Positions 11,437 through 21,384 are shown, counted from the first letter of the stretch. The stretch is 64,000 nt of DNA from Eledone cirrhosa (GCA_964016885.1 OZ024743.1:161325941-161389940), one strand, 5' to 3'. Numbers and translations are program-made. Notes: generated from the sequence alone by a model not told the origin.

Positions 11437-11590
11437 AATTCTGATTGAGGAGACCTATGATCAAAAGTATTCCAGCCATTATCATCTCATACTTTTTTGT
11501 AAGTATAGTGGTTGCTGATTGAATTGTGACAATGAAGAGTAGAGAGGACCTAAGATTGGTGCCATGATAAAAAGCATCCAGTAAACTCTG
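11437..11590 (+). repeat. Dispersed repeat R1, partial copy
   Basis: Shares GACCTATGATCAAAAGTATTCC and the following ATCATCTCAT...TTTT words with copies near 29.6, 30.1, 34.1, 38.5, 44.1 and 55.3 kb. The second half (GGTGCCATGATAAAAAGCA, TCCAGTAAACTCTGTAAA) resembles old LINE 3' tails. Family class unknown; no terminal repeats identified. Confidence 0.55.
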
Positions 11591-11599
11591 TAAAATAGG

Positions 11600-11755
11600 T
11601 GGCGAATTGGCAGTCTTTGGAATGTCACATATAATGCTTTGCCATATTCGTTTTCACTCCCTGCTCTTTGAGTTCAAATCCCGCTGAGGTCAACTTGGAC
11701 TTTCATCCAATTAAGGTCAATAAAAGTACCAGTTTAGTACTGGAGTCACAGATGC
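11600..11755 (+). mobile_element. Old, diverged tRNA-derived SINE
   Basis: GGCGAATTGGCAGTCTTTGG head, B box GAGTTCAAATCCCGC, then GACTTTCATCCAAT and AATAAAAGTACCAG. It lacks the canonical GCTGGCCTTGTGCC tail and is clearly older than the 4.8 and 7.8 kb copies. Confidence 0.75.
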
Positions 11756-11885
11756 TCTAGGAACATAACAACACATGAATACCAGGGGACTTAGTCTTAC
11801 ATTCTTCCACACCATTCGACGCATTGAGCAGTAAGTACTCGCCAATGGTTATGATCAGCTGCGGCTTTTTCACATCCGTGTCTCC

Positions 11886-11949
11886 AAGAAATGGAAAAAG
11901 ATGAGTATTGACGTACATGTACATCAATACTCATCTTTTTCCATTTCTT
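11886..11949. repeat. 64-nt near-perfect palindrome
   Basis: Arms 11886-11911 and 11924-11949 are perfect 26-bp complements. The 12-nt centre CGTACATGTACA adds another 5 bp of pairing after a single mismatch. Pairing probably continues outward with a bulge (CCGT..TCT against AGACGG). No transposon features are seen at its edges. Confidence 0.93.
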
Positions 11950-12058
11950 AGACGGTTCTAAATGTCACTATCAGGCTAAAATTTCTTTAGTAAAAAATTA
12001 CAATGAAAGCTTCTATTTCTAATTTCAAACGCGCTCGCTGTTTCAAAACATACTTACT

Positions 12059-12065
<7 letters not shown>

Positions 12066-12100
<35 letters not shown>
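12066..12100. repeat. (AT)n microsatellite
   Basis: Pure TA run abutting the left edge of the LINE fragment at 12101. Confidence 0.95.
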
Positions 12101-12103
<3 letters not shown>

Positions 12104-12694
12104 GGTGCTACTGGTAACATGTATCCCAGTACAACCTGTCTCATGGTCGGGTCATTGGCGACTAAACTGGCAACCCCACCAAGGTTTCTTGGTGAGGAGG
12201 GTGACTTTGGACATCCTGCACGACTAAAAACAAAACCTGTCAAAGGGCAAAGGAGCTCTTAAGAGTCAATGGCCATCCAAAATCACCGGGAGAGATGACC
12301 CCTTAGCCTTTGTTAAGGCAGAATTCTAGGAGAAGGAAAACTCTGATATAACACCTGCAACCCTGATGGTATCCAATGATGTTGACTTGTTCTTCTTTTT
12401 GGTAAATATCATCTTGGTTAAGAGAGTGGGACTGGTTTTGTGCAGTGCCTTTGCTCACTATAAAAGCTTCACGGCACAGGCATTGCTTTATATCTGGAGA
12501 TCTCTCTGCACTTGTCGTCACATGGTACCATGGGCCCAGCACTATGTGTCAATAATTGTCACAAGTGTAGTGTTTGTACCAGAGTTTTCAAGTCGCTGGC
12601 TGGACTAAAAAGTCATACTCGTTCAGCGCATCGGTAGGGGTTCTCCTACATGGATATAAAGTAGTGGCCGTACTCGAAAACGAGTTGGCAGCCA

Positions 12695-12696
<2 letters not shown>
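12101..12696 (+). mobile_element. LINE-like 3' end with C2H2 finger (family B), AT tail
   Basis: Near 12556-12640 one frame reads CHKCSVCTRVFKSLAGLKSH, then TRSAHR and stop: a C-x2-C-x12-H-x4-H finger like those at the C-terminus of some LINE ORF2 proteins. The tail reads CGTACTCGAAAACGAG, then TTGGCAGCCACC, then (AT)n. An inverted relative lies at 24076-24550 with the matching GGCAGCCATC-(AT)n end and the shared text AAAACAAAACCTGTCAAAGG. LINE assignment is inferred from the finger plus the tail; RT is absent. Confidence 0.6.

Positions 12697-12761
<65 letters not shown>
12697..12761. repeat. (AT)n microsatellite, 65 bp
   Basis: Pure AT run serving as the 3' tail of the family B element and as the insertion site of the Helitron at 12762. 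Confidence 0.97.
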
Positions 12762-12762
<1 letters not shown>

Positions 12763-13469
12763 TAGCAGAATGGCACGGTGTTGCTCGGGCTTCTAAATAT
12801 AGATTGGCATGTTTATCCCTCCTTTCTGAAACAGTACAGAGTAGTACGGAATACCTTGGCATGGGGATGGTGTCTACATTTTGTGCTTAGGCAAATAATT
12901 TTTCATTAAGATTTTTCAAAAGCATGTAATTGCGTTCCCTCTCTTTTGTTGTTGTTGTTTTTGCTGCTGTTGGTTTTGCTGCTGTTGGTCGTACTACTAA
13001 TACAGTCTCATCCTTCTTCAGCCAATCATGTATATCCCCTTCTGCCTCGTCTACCTAAACAATGATTGTAGCACCTCCTTGTACACAATGTTTCTTGTTC
13101 TTCCATGTCGGGCATATGCAAAGAGATTTGTCTTGCTTCCCACTCTTGAGCAGCCAACGTATAGTTGCCCATGTGAAAAACATGACTCTTCCAAAAGAAG
13201 ACCAGCAACAGTTAGGGTCTGACCCTGGGATTTGTTGATAGACATTGCAAAGCTGACACGGTTTGGCAAATGGTTCGTTGGTTGTCTGTTTCAAGTGCTC
13301 TTCTGGTGGCAGTACATTCAGCATCTTGCGACCATAGAATAGCAGATTTCACTGACGATTTGTTTGCCCGCCTTGTTTTTTTTTTGCCGCTTTCGCAGTA
13401 TTTCGGCCAATGGAGTATATCTTCCTTTGAAGCATGACCTAAAAGCTGGACGAAGTACACTAAGACTAA
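12762..13469 (-). mobile_element. Helitron 3' part ending CTAG|T in an AT repeat
   Basis: On the minus strand the helicase remnant is followed by CCGAGCAACACCGTGCC, then ATTCTGCTAG (ending at 12762), then T of the AT repeat. A CTAG end preceded by a GC-rich potential hairpin and inserted next to T is the Helitron 3' signature. The 5' TC end is not visible; the copy is 5' truncated or decayed beyond about 13.5 kb. Confidence 0.78.
13051..13469 (-). pseudogene. Helitron Pif1-type helicase C-terminus, frameshifted
   Basis: The frame 13051-13269 reads VSFAMSINKSQGQTLTVAGL, FSHGQLYVGCSRVGSKTNLF and RNIVYKEVLQSLF, the terminal helicase motifs of Helitron RepHel proteins. Upstream text is in other frames (LLGHASKEDILHWPKYCESG at 13390-13460, NVLPPEEHLKQTTNEP at 13280-13325), so at least two frameshifts have accumulated. 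It is slightly longer than the 6.8-7.0 kb copy, and its motif residues differ, so the two are separate insertions. Confidence 0.85.
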
Positions 13470-13525
13470 CTGGTAGAGTAAGGAGTAAACTCGTCAGTGA
13501 TGCTTGTGATTTCTGAACCGTTGAC

Positions 13526-13557
13526 TATGTAATTGCTGGCCTTGTGCCAAAAGTAGT
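13526..13557 (+). mobile_element. SINE 3'-end fragment
   Basis: TAATTGCTGGCCTTGTGCCA plus AAAGTAG only; a truncated insertion of about 30 bp. Confidence 0.7.
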
Positions 13558-13669
13558 GGGACTTTTTAGGTGGCATATCAGCAGCAACAATAACGATAAG
13601 CCGTCTGTGCTTTCATGAAATAAATAAGTTTGTTTATATTTTGTTTTTGTGTATGCAAAAATATATGTA

Positions 13670-13683
13670 CACAAATATATAAT

Positions 13684-13717
<34 letters not shown>

Positions 13718-13720
13718 AAA
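13670..13720. repeat. AT microsatellite
   Basis: TATATATA runs with TTTATATA interruptions. Confidence 0.9.
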
Positions 13721-14082
13721 GTTTAAGCAAAGAATCGCTGCTTTCACCCTTAACGAAATCTTCTGAAACAAAAAAAATCAATATGTGAACGCAGAAGTAA
13801 ATATTTCGAAAAACGTTGCAACCGAAGGAAAACAGGAAGATGATAGTTTGGTTTGTAAAGACGTTCCCTGGCAATGAACGGAAAATAGCGAAGATAATAC
13901 GTCGGCAATGAGAACAATTTTTGTCATAACGTTGTAATGCAGACATCCAGACATGCAGACAGATATTATAAGGGTGCGACATTATAGCTATGTATCTACT
14001 TAAAAAGACAGACTAAGAAAGAGTGAGAGATCGATAACCAGCGATTAACACCCCTTTAACAACAGAAAATTGAAAAATAAAA
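13721..14082. other. Unassigned stretch
   Basis: Slightly less AT-rich than its surroundings (AACGTTGCAACCGAAGG, ACGTTCCCTGGCAATGAACG). No family recognised. Confidence 0.4.
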
Positions 14083-14098
14083 GCTACAGTTAATATCT

Positions 14099-14280
14099 GT
14101 TTCTACGTTAGGCACAAGGCCAGCAATTACCCAGTACATTACTGGTACTTTATTTTATCCACCCCGTAAGGATGAAAGGCAAAGTTAACCTCGGCAGGAT
14201 TTGAACTCAGATCGTAAAGGGACGTAACTCTATGCTTCAAAGTATGGTGTCCGACTCTCTACCGATACTGCCAATCCACC
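14099..14280 (-). mobile_element. tRNA-derived SINE, minus strand, 16-bp target duplication
   Basis: Full-length reverse-strand SINE flanked by GCTACAGTTAATATCT at 14083-14098 and 14281-14296. Confidence 0.94.
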
Positions 14281-14296
14281 GCTACAGTTAATATCT

Positions 14297-14817
14297 TTAG
14301 ACCGCAAGGAATATATAAATACAAGTCGAGTAGAAATGTGGATTTGTACAGACTTTGCAAAAATTAGGGGACACACACAGAGACAATTTCAGTTTTATAT
14401 ATATGTATATATATATATATATAAATAAGAGTGAATGGGTATATAAACCCATCAAATACATGTTCCTTTGTGGTTGATTGGATGATATATATGTCTTCTG
14501 ATAAGCATCCAATTAGATCCACAAATCAATTGAAGTTGTTTATCATTTTTTCAATTTGGCTTGTTTACATTCTTTCATATTAGATATTTGTATATATCTA
14601 TATACATTGGTACAATCTCAATTACACCCTCTGTATTCATACAGATATAACTTTATCATACACTTAAGCTATCAGCCCACTTCTATATATATATATATAT
14701 ATTTCGTTTCTGAATTTGTTTAGCAAGATTCTTTATCTGAAAACGTGTGTTGAAACCGATATTGTTATACTTTGGGAGGGTCATGTTGCCAATAAGAAAC
14801 ACACGCACCAGTTGCTT
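14297..14817. other. AT-rich stretch with TA microsatellites
   Basis: TA runs at about 14394-14422 and 14684-14702; nothing else recognised. Confidence 0.5.
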
Positions 14818-16080
14818 TCACTTCAATTTATTATAATAAATTTATAAATTTAGGAATTTATAAATTTCCGGTTGGTTGGTTGTTTCCACAACCAGATGGT
14901 TGTTTATATATTGTCAAAGTTCTTTCGTCACACATTCTGTGACCTCTTCAGTGACTGGGGATTCTTTTCTTTGTTTTTTGTGCCTCTCCTTTGTTCTGTC
15001 CTACGCCATCTTGTTTTTGTGTGTGTGTTGTGTGCTTAGTTTGCGCATGTGTTACATCCGGGTGTCTGTGTGTGTTTATATTCGTTTATTTATTTGTTTA
15101 TTTACATGTTACTGGTTGGTTGTTTGTTCTATGTGCGTGTGTGTTTTCATTTTGTCCTTAATTGTAAGTTGTGATATTGCTGTTCCACTCATGTTTTCTA
15201 TTTAATTTTGGTTGTAATTCATTTATGTTTATTGCCTCTGTGATTTGTCTAAACATTGCGTCTTTTCTGTGTGTAGATTCTATTTTTATTTCTATGTTCT
15301 CTAATTTACCCTTATGTTCTATTTTAGCATGTTGGTAGAGTACAGATGATTCTTTACTATCTTGAAGGTCTCGCCAGTGTTCATTTATCCGTTCCCCTAT
15401 ACTACGAGCTGTCTCACTTATGTACACTATATTTTTATCTCTACATTGTCCTTCAGTACATCTTATGCTATATACTACATTTCTAGTTTTACAGTTAATA
15501 TGGGGGCTTAATTTACAGATTATACATTTCTTATCTATACAGGGAGGTCTTTGAATAGGGTATGTCTTGCTAATAAGTGTTTTTATGGAGGTACCTGGTC
15601 TTTCTACTATCTTAATATTGAGTTTATGTTTATCTAGGGCCCTTCTAAATTTGTAAGCTAATTCACCTCTAGGGGTTGTATCGATGAACATTACACTCTG
15701 GTATTTATTGCTATCATACAATGAGTTTATTCTATTAGTCTTATTCCTAGTTCTTTCTATTCTATTCCAAAATTTGCTCCTATACAAGGGGCAGGTCCCA
15801 TTTGTGTCATTATTTACCATTTTTTCCCATTTGGTTCTGGCTCCTCTATACACTCTGATTTTATCTCTCTGATTGTAACCAGAGAACTACATACGGTGGA
15901 TGAAGTGTTGTATGTGTCTCTCTAGTTCTTTGGGGTTGCACATGCGGGACACGTTTCTCATCACCCGTACCAAATCCGCAATCAGTATGTTGATTTTGGT
16001 ATGGTCCGAAACACCTGAGTTTCGGTGGATCAGATATTTGGAAGTCATGAAGAGTCACAGCCAATGATGTCTGTCACCGA
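14818..16080 (-). mobile_element. Penelope-like element, GIY-YIG half and flank
   Basis: Minus-strand element remnant. Coding part 15158-15880 is described separately; the non-coding 3' side contains GT-rich text and, at about 14836-14866, TTTATAAATTT, AGG, AATTTATAAA, a small hairpin that could belong to a terminal repeat. Boundaries are approximate. Confidence 0.6.
15158..15880 (-). pseudogene. GIY-YIG endonuclease domain of a Penelope-like element
   Basis: An open frame of over 230 codons (the 15853 start is a GTG; the frame continues upstream as SGYNQRDKIR). It contains RGELAYKFRRALDKHKLNIK, a cysteine cluster PPCIDKKCIICKLSPHINCK, and a GIY-YIG core YSIRCTEGQC...NIVYISETARSIGERINEHW, then SSVLYQHAKIEH. 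The normal YIGET is written YISET here, a change in a signature glycine. The enzyme would nick target DNA for retrotransposition. Just upstream (15861-16064) another frame (VTLHDFQISDPPKLRCFG) may be the frameshifted continuation. No RT domain is attached. Confidence 0.78.
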
Positions 16081-16163
16081 AATATATATAGCAGTACATC
16101 TTTAATAAACGAAGCCAAATTTTAAATATTTGACTTAATTACTTTATTTTATATATATATATA

Positions 16164-16725
16164 TCATCATCATCATCATCAACTTCGTTTAACGTCCATT
16201 TTCTATGCTAGCATGGGTTAGACGTGAGTTGTCCCAATTTGAGTCAAGGTTGGTCGGGTGACCGTGTCTCGCTCATATAGGACTATCTGGCAGGTTTTCT
16301 ATGGCTGGATGCCCTTCCTCACACCAACCACATTTACAGTGTGGAACTGGGAACTTTTTACCATGTTACCTACACGGCCACATTACAGCGTGGACTGTGT
16401 GTTTTTTTGTCGTGACACCTACACGATCTCATTTGTTTCGGCCTGGATGGTGTGGCACCAACATAACTTTACATAGAAGGGGGCGGTGTGGATGGGGTGG
16501 GGTGGGTGGGACAGGGGTGTATTTTGTTAGAGATGCCTACGCAATCTCGATCTCATTATCTCATTTATTTGGACTGGATGTTGTGGTACCAACTTTACAG
16601 AGAGAGGGTGGTGTTGGTGGGAGTAGGAGGATAGGGTAGGGGTAGTGGATTGGGGTGTATATTTGGTTAAGAGGTGCCTACTGACTAGGTTTCGCTTTGT
16701 ACATAGGCTAGACGGGTCTTCTGTA
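16164..16725 (-). other. 3' untranslated region and tail of the 16-20 kb LINE
   Basis: Contains the paired ACAGTGTGG/ACAGCGTGG blocks, GTTAGACGTGAGTTGTCCCA and the terminal GTTAAACGAA before the GATGAT repeat. Near-identical tails at 22.0, 30.4 and 49.0 kb are separate truncated insertions. Confidence 0.85.
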
Positions 16726-17166
16726 TTACTGCATAGCGCCAAAATCTTGGTCCAGTAACATTGTCTTAGATAGGTGCAAGTGTGTAAGGTCGGAATTTAT
16801 TAGATCATCCCAGGTTTTTCTGGGTCTACCTACTCCGTAACTACCATCAATTTTGATCGCCCTGCACTTTTTTATACAGCTGTCATCCTTCATGCGCATC
16901 ACGTGGCCATACCAACATAGTCTTCTCTCAAGTAAACAGCATCTGATCCCTCTTATTCCTAATTTCTCACTTAGTTCATTTATGCTTTGCCGTTCACGTA
17001 TATTACTATTACACATCCAACGGAGCATGCATGCTCCGTTCCTTTCCAGTCTGCGCAGGTCCTCTGCACGTAATGCCCATGTCTCACTGCCATGTAGCAT
17101 TGCTGTTCGTATACAAGCATCATACAATCTGCCTTTCATTTTTAGAAAGAAACCTTTTGTGGCCAA
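16726..17166 (-). pseudogene. LINE family A C-terminal domain
   Basis: 146 codons: MKGRLYDACIRTAMLHGSET, RLERNGACMLRWMCNSNIRE, ERRLCWYGHVMRMKDDSC, GRPRKTWDDLINSDLTHLHL. This is the conserved region after the RT thumb in many LINE proteins (RLxWYGHVxRM). It overlaps the finger frame by 25 bp in a different frame, showing a frameshift. Ends at a stop near 16726. Confidence 0.88.
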
Positions 17167-17621
17167 CAGTGGTATAAGCTCTCTGAACTTTTTCCATCCT
17201 GTCTGACTCTGGCTACTGTACTTTCAGAACACCCTCCTCCACTGCTGATTTCGTCACCCAGATAATGGAAAGTGTCTGCTATTTCTGTAGAACCATCTGG
17301 GCAATAAAAGGAGCTAGTATCCTGTGGACACTTGCTACTTATTGCACCTGAGCATCGGCCACATATAAAGTCTACGTTCTTAGATAGTTTATCTGTGATC
17401 CCACTACATCTTTTATGTACCCATACTTTGCATTTGGGACATAAAATGGAATTTCTGCCTACTCTTTTCCTACACACTGAACATGGCCATTTCCCTGAGG
17501 GCACCTGTGCTCTATTTTCCTTTCTATAAACTAGAACTTTAGTCTTAGACAAGTTAACTTTAAGGCCTTTTGATTCTAGGCCATGCTTCCATGTTTCGAA
17601 TTTCTTCTCTAGTTCAGCCAT
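17142..17621 (-). pseudogene. PHD-like Cys4-His-Cys3 finger between RT and C-terminal domain
   Basis: Starts AELEKKFETWKHGLESKGLK and VNLSKTKVLV (end of the RT palm/thumb), then CSVCRKRVGRNSILCPKC, WVHKRC and FICGRC: Cys-x2-Cys, x10, Cys-x2-Cys, x4, His-x2-Cys, x14, Cys-x2-Cys, the spacing of a PHD finger. It continues FHYLGDEISSGGGCSES. The same finger is at 3290-3360 (minus), about 3700 (plus), 25.5-25.7 kb, about 33.6 kb and 62.6 kb. A target- or chromatin-binding role is possible but only inferred. Confidence 0.85.
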
Positions 17622-17625
17622 TGAT

Positions 17626-18060
17626 TCAGCTATGAGCGTTAGGTTCCCATGGGCAGCCGGTCATGAATTCCTCTGTTATAGCCTGAAGGGCAATAATAAA
17701 TAGGAGGGGGCTAAGGACAGAGTCTTGATGAACGCCAACTTTTACACTAAATTCTTCACAATATTCATTATTAATTCTAACCTTACTGACTGTTTCATTA
17801 TACATAGCTTGTATAGCTCTCACAAGCCATTCATCTACACCTAGTTTTCTAAGAGCCCACCAGATAATGGAGCGGGGGACTCTGTCAAAGGCGTTCTCCA
17901 GGTCTACAAAAGCTAAGTAGAGGGGATTACTTTTAGCTAGGTACTTCTCTTGTAGTTGTCGTACAAGGAAAAGAGCGTCTGTGGTACTTTTACCTGACAC
18001 AAACCCAAACTGCATTTCATCTAGATCAATTCGCTCTCTGATTAGTTGCGCTATAACTCT
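17626..18060 (-). pseudogene. LINE RT catalytic core lacking the YADD box
   Basis: Contains DLDEMQFGFVSGKSTTDALF, motif A LAFVDLENAFDRVPR and motif B GVHQDSVLSPLLF (usual HQGS changed to HQDS). It then reads FMTGCPWEPNAHS and stop. In the copies at 3.5 and 62.8 kb the text after GCPWE/GCPLE is LLYADDL. Comparing nucleotides with 62.8 kb shows 17 bp missing here, which removes the two catalytic aspartates and shifts the frame. Confidence 0.9.
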
Positions 18061-19033
18061 TTATGTGACCTTCATGACCTGGTCAACTAACTTAATGCCT
18101 CTATAGTTTCCCCTATCTAGAGCATCCCCTTTACCCTTGTAGCAGTTAATGATGATGCTGCTATGCCAGTCTTTCGGTATGACCCCATTCTGTATTACTT
18201 GGTTAACTATACAGGTGACCGTAGTGTGTCCCACCATAACAGATGCCTTCAACATCTCAGCAACTATCTCCGAAGGCTCAGCTGCCTTGCCTGTCTTCAT
18301 ATCTTTGATTGCCTTACTTATTATACTACCTTTAACTTGCACCGCTGGTCCTTCTATTGGATCGATTTGGGGCAGACTATCTTTTTCCCATTTATTCTCC
18401 TCATAGTGACACTTCCAGGCTATCTTCTTACCAGTATCAGTGAGTGCAAGTACACCGTTATCATTACAGACACACTTCTCGCTGACAATATCACGGTTTT
18501 CCTTGACACATTGTCTAGCAATCCTGAACACCTCACGTTGTAGAACATGCTTGAACTTTCTATCCTCTGCTACCCTTTTTGCAAGGTACACTTGTTTCCT
18601 AGCTTCTCTCCTGGCCACTTGATAGTGCTCTCTACTTCCCCCATCCTGCCATACTTTCCAAGCCTGCTTTTTGGCCTTGGTTGTCTCTTCCACCTTACTG
18701 TTCCACCACCAAGTTACTCTCCTCCTGCCAATAAGTCTGCTCCAGCCACAGACTTCATCCGTTGCTTTCAGCAGGTTCACTTTTAAGAATTGCCACTGTT
18801 CCTCTATATCGCACGTCTCTAAATTGCTCTTCCTTATTGTCAACGGCATCAAGTAATAAGCTTTTAAATTTGTCACTGGCTATGGGGTCCTTCAACTTCC
18901 ATATTCTTCTCCTCAAGGTAGGCCTCTTCTGTCGTCGAGTACGTCTATTCCTGACTATGAGTTCACTAACTACTAGGCTATGTTGGGAGGTGCAATATTC
19001 ACGGGGTAGGGATTTAGTGTTTACAACAGACAC
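18061..19033 (-). pseudogene. LINE RT N-terminal part (linker and fingers)
   Basis: The frame 18061-18876 carries WQFLKVNLLKATDEVCGWSR, VTWWWNSKVEETTKAKKQAW, KAIKDMKTGKAAEPSEIVAE, DWHSSIIINCYKGKGDALDR and GNYRGIKLVDQVMKVT, then a TAA where other copies read TER; a single base change accounts for it. The upstream frame 18755-19033 (RRRIWKLKDPIASDKFKSLL) overlaps out of frame, so a frameshift lies near 18.8 kb. Confidence 0.88.
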
Positions 19034-19840
19034 TTTGTCCCATTTCTAGAAAGGATATAATCTATCTGGCTTGCGTGTTCCCCTGATCTATAGGTGATCA
19101 AGTGGTTTTCACGTTTTTTTAAGTTTGTGTTACAGATAGTTAGGCTATTTGCGTCACAGAATTCCAGGATTCTGAAGCCTTCCTCATTTCTATTTCCAAC
19201 CCCATAGCCTCCATGGATTCCATCATAGCCATCACTATGTTGTCCAACGTGACCATTTAGATTGCCAGCAATAATTAAGTAGTCGCTGTCGGTTATTTGT
19301 GAGGTAGTGTGCATTAGCATCTCATAGAACCTGCCCTTTATAACGTCAGGTAGACCAGATTGGGGTGCATAAGCGGATATTATTGTCACAGTAGTTCTAT
19401 TTAGAACTAGTCTTAATTTAATTATTCTGTCATTCACTCTATTTACGTCGATTACCTTATCTACCCATTTTTCAGCTAACATAATTCCTACACCACCCTG
19501 TCCGTTGTCATTTCCCACCCAGAAAAGTTTATAGCATCGTTTTTTACCCACGATAAATCTGGCAGACCCCCCCCCCTCCCCACCTAGTCTGTTGAATACA
19601 ACAAACATCAACTTCTTTATGTTCAAGCATCTCTACAACCTCATTTGAGTGACCTTTCAATGTGCCTACGTTCATGGTAACAACTCTGAAGTTGGGAGGG
19701 TGGGATGGATGGGTTGGAGGGGCAGGGAGGGGTGTAGGAGACGGAATTTTGTTGGTCATCCGTGTCTGAAATAAAGAGGGGTCCTTGTATTCTCGTCTTG
19801 CAGCGGGAGGTGAATTTATCTTTATCTGAAACATTGTCAT
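19021..19840 (-). pseudogene. LINE AP-type endonuclease domain
   Basis: Two overlapping frames. 19544-19840 has the start of the domain (RVVTMNVGTLKGHSNEVVEM, VDVCCIQQTRWGG). 19021-19626 has GGVGIMLAEKWVDKVIDVN, TIISAYAPQSGLPD, IIAGNLNGHVGQHSDGYDG, ICNTNLKKRENHLITYRSG and SQIDYIL. The frame changes in a run of C residues near 19566-19574, a likely slippage site. The GD(F/L)N catalytic motif reads GNLN, so the aspartate is also lost. The normal role is nicking target DNA to prime reverse transcription. Confidence 0.88.
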
Positions 19841-19860
19841 TGAGTGGTTAGACTTTTCAA

Positions 19861-20256
19861 ATTTCCGCAGTCAACCCATCAAACAGGTCTAAACTTAAGG
19901 AGTAGTAACTGAGGTGGTAGCTTTGTTATACTGATTTGTTAGAGAACTTACTAAAGCCGCTGAGTTATGATTGGACTATATAGCAATGGTGGTGAGTGGG
20001 GGCGGGCAGGCGGGAAATAGGTAACTTTAGGAGAAGGTTAGTTTTTAGGAAGGGTCCAACAGATTGAGACATATTAAAAGCATGTAAAATAATAATTGAA
20101 AATCAGAGAGGAAAACGGAGAATTTGAATTTTAGACTGGCATAAATAAGAGTTTAAAACACTGCTTATTGAGAAGACTATGGATAAAAGAAAAGACAAGT
20201 ATTGCTTACATTCTCAAATTTGACAGATCGTCCATAAGATAGATTAGATGGATAAA
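19861..20256. other. Possible LINE 5' leader, otherwise unassigned
   Basis: Includes a G-rich run (GGTGAGTGGGGGCGGGCAGG) near 19992-20010. It could be the LINE 5' untranslated region up to about 20.06 kb; no second copy is present to test this. Confidence 0.4.
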
Positions 20257-20260
20257 TTAT

Positions 20261-20323
<63 letters not shown>

Positions 20324-20341
20324 TATATGTGTGTGTGTGTG

Positions 20342-20374
<33 letters not shown>

Positions 20375-20400
20375 ATATACATACACACACACCCACACAT
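20257..20400. repeat. AT/GT/AC compound microsatellite
   Basis: Long TA runs with GTGTGTGT and ACACACAC inserts, partly self-complementary. Confidence 0.95.
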
Positions 20401-21175
20401 GTCTGTATGAGAAAGAGAGAGATAGTGAAAGCAAGAAAACAGTGTGGTATAAAAGCATTTATACAAAATATATGTCATTACAATTTGAATGGAATGTGTA
20501 GATGTTGAAGCAATGTAAAGAAAATATAAAAGAAATACACAAGCTCTATTATTCAAATCTAATCAGTTAGTAGTCAAGCTTCCATCTTAAGTGACACTAG
20601 CTCATTGCTAAACAGTCTTATTCTGTTGAAACTTCTGATAATGTAAGCACTAAATAGTTTGCATTCACACTTCATAATTTTTTAAGTATATGTTAATATC
20701 TAGTTTTATACTTTTTTTAACCAATTCACTTACTACACATGCACTTGTTTTGTTACAGTAGACATTCTTATATAGTTTTACAAAATAGAGTAATCAGAGT
20801 AGGTGGGGTTAGTAGTCCTTATGATTTTAAAAATCCCTCATAAACTACGGAGATTGATGTGGAATGTATGAGAGAAGTGTAAATGGAGGTTCTGCCATAA
20901 CTGATCATTTTCATGGAGCTTTTGGAAGTGATAAGGAAGCCACACCACATGCTCTGTATGTTTATGTTAACTCTTAACGTCCACATGAAACTGCATTAGC
21001 AAGACATTCTTAAAAAGTGTAAAACAGCATAACTCCATTAAAGATTGCAGTGTTCACTCTACTGCAAATTTTCACAACAATCTAACAATCTATCCACCGA
21101 TAAAAACACTATAATCATTTGAATTAACAAACCTGTTTTTAAATATTTTCTGATGTTAAGAGTTAAACAACTGTT
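20401..21175. other. Unassigned AT-rich stretch
   Basis: No feature recognised. Confidence 0.4.
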
Positions 21176-21255
21176 GCTGCTGTTAGCCTCAAGCCAGGCT
21201 TGATTAAGAAGTCCTATGATAATTATAGCTTCCATCTAGCCCTGACCATCCCATC
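21176..21255 (+). repeat. Dispersed repeat R1, short fragment
   Basis: GCCTCAAGCCAGGCTTGATT and GTCCTATGATAATTATAGC match the first third of R1. Confidence 0.5.
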
Positions 21256-21307
21256 TTAACTGGTAAGGTGCAGTATGAGGATGTCTTTAACACTGCTATA
21301 AAAATTA

Positions 21308-21384
21308 TTTTGCTTTTTCTTCTCTTCCTCCTCCTTCTACTTCTCTTCATCCTCTTTCTCTGCTACCTCCTTCTTTTTCTTCTC
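21308..21384. repeat. Polypyrimidine tract
   Basis: About 75 bp almost purely C and T on the plus strand (TTCTCTTCCTCCTCCTTC...); capable of triplex formation in principle. Confidence 0.8.

Larger units (their letters stand above)
16164..19860 (-). mobile_element. Near full-length LINE (family A) with CAT-repeat tail
   Basis: On the minus strand the order is AP endonuclease (19840-19021), RT (19033-17626), PHD-like finger (17621-17142), C-terminal domain (17166-16726), 3' untranslated region (16725-16185) and a GATGAT tail (CAT repeat 16164-16181 on the plus strand). Length is about 3.7 kb. All parts match the shorter family A copies in the window, so it serves as the reference. It is inactive: frameshifts near 19.58, 18.8 and 17.15 kb, a stop at 18.06 kb, and a 17-bp deletion over the catalytic YADD. 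Confidence 0.9.

Noticed and set aside
12556..12640. Host C2H2 zinc-finger gene exon
   Set aside because: Only one finger, followed at once by a stop and an element tail shared with a second copy at 24 kb.
16258..16639. Plus-strand frames over the LINE tail at 16.3 kb
   Set aside because: Antisense of the 3' untranslated region; similar spurious frames occur in other tail copies at 10.3 and 22.1 kb.
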